Assembly (NCBI RefSeq): GCF_040026395.1
Contig: NZ_CP157278.1
Coordinates: 2,294,001 to 2,358,000 of the forward strand
Source: Pedobacter lusitanus
GTDB taxonomy: Bacteria; Bacteroidota; Bacteroidia; Sphingobacteriales; Sphingobacteriaceae
DNA length: 64,000 nucleotides
Direction: 5' to 3'
Position numbers and translations under genes: made by a program. Positions 63,922 to 64,000 of this stretch are shown in pieces. The notes beneath the pieces were generated by a model, which saw only the letters and a list, made by a program, of their open reading frames with translations, did not search any database and was not told the origin of the DNA. Numbering within the stretch: position 1 is the stretch's first letter; each line of letters opens with the position of its first letter.

Positions 63922-64000
63922 TTAGTTTATATTGGTTTGAATTATGTTAAGGGCGTTTTTAATATCGGCTATTACTTCCGCTACCGCAGTATTTCCCAAT
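63922..64000 (-). CDS. C-terminus of an unknown protein, continues off the right edge
   Basis: The last 25 codons are visible: LGNTAVAEVIADIKNALNII then QTNIN and stop (63922-63924). The stop is 8 bp before the next ATG, so it belongs to the same operon as the PspA-like and ASKHA genes. Family cannot be told. Confidence 0.55.
   Translation of the reverse strand, partial: LGNTAVAEVIADIKNALNIIQTNIN

Noticed and set aside
1..64000. tRNA, rRNA, CRISPR arrays, insertion sequences, phage genes
   Set aside because: None recognised by eye on either strand; no regularly spaced repeat-spacer units and no transposase or integrase frame.

Overview
The window looks like chromosomal DNA of a Bacteroidota bacterium, most likely Sphingobacteriaceae (Pedobacter-like). 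The grounds are moderate-to-low GC, very few Shine-Dalgarno sequences, several promoters fitting the Bacteroidota -7 box TAnnTTTG, a fused SecDF, an unusually long NusB, lineage-typical small families (DUF4290, DUF3276, DUF1573, DUF5522-like), and glycan-degrading enzymes (GH25, GH29, GH92). I see no rRNA, tRNA, CRISPR array, insertion sequence or prophage. Most of the window is housekeeping genes, with small accessory or decayed pieces between them.

Layout. 1-0.9 kb: a cut-off DUF1801 gene behind a frameshifted XRE-type regulator, then a possible 36-residue gene with its own hairpin. 0.9-8 kb: membrane-anchored GH25 lysozyme-like protein, M20 dipeptidase, a divergent intergenic region with an 11-bp-period repeat array, PcrA/UvrD helicase, DUF4290, and MurA (with Asp in place of the fosfomycin-target Cys) ending in a perfect 52-bp palindrome. 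8-18 kb: ThuA-like remnant, GT39-type glycosyltransferase, cystathionine beta-synthase, DprA, RsmG, GT2, then tgt-lptF/G-EamA. 18-25 kb: a metallopeptidase/beta-propeller/outer-membrane-barrel protein, LapA-like protein, exported PqqB-like hydrolase, WG/Sel1-repeat protein. 25-32 kb: metZ-osmC-ispE, thyA-folA, secDF. 32-40 kb: GH29 fucosidase, HMG-CoA-lyase-like enzyme, GNAT, fbaA, accD (frameshifted at an A9 run), GH92 mannosidase. 40-54 kb: GNAT, cysteine desulfurase, GlmM, methyltransferase-PAP2-ZIP, and a long minus-strand cluster (leucine dehydrogenase, nusB, DUF1573, yajC, YbbR, coaE, MBL exonuclease, DUF5522-like, MarR), then an ABC exporter half and a DUF3276 protein. 54-64 kb: tricorn-like protease, spondin-domain lipoprotein, two paralogous two-TM proteins, an LRR protein, and a minus-strand operon pairing a membrane-anchored Ppx/GppA-like ASKHA domain with a two-TM long-helix (PspA-like) protein; this operon continues off the right edge.

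How the genes work together. Cystathionine beta-synthase and MetZ both act in sulfur amino acid metabolism. ThyA and FolA are coupled (dTMP synthesis oxidises folate that FolA re-reduces). MurA, GlmM and GH25 touch peptidoglycan. LptF/G, LapA-like, SecDF, YajC and the beta-barrel protein serve the envelope. The least explained and most novel-looking material is the 59.4-64 kb membrane gene group. The frameshifts in accD and in the XRE gene, the zinc-less Tgt and the 11-bp iterons are the other points most worth checking.
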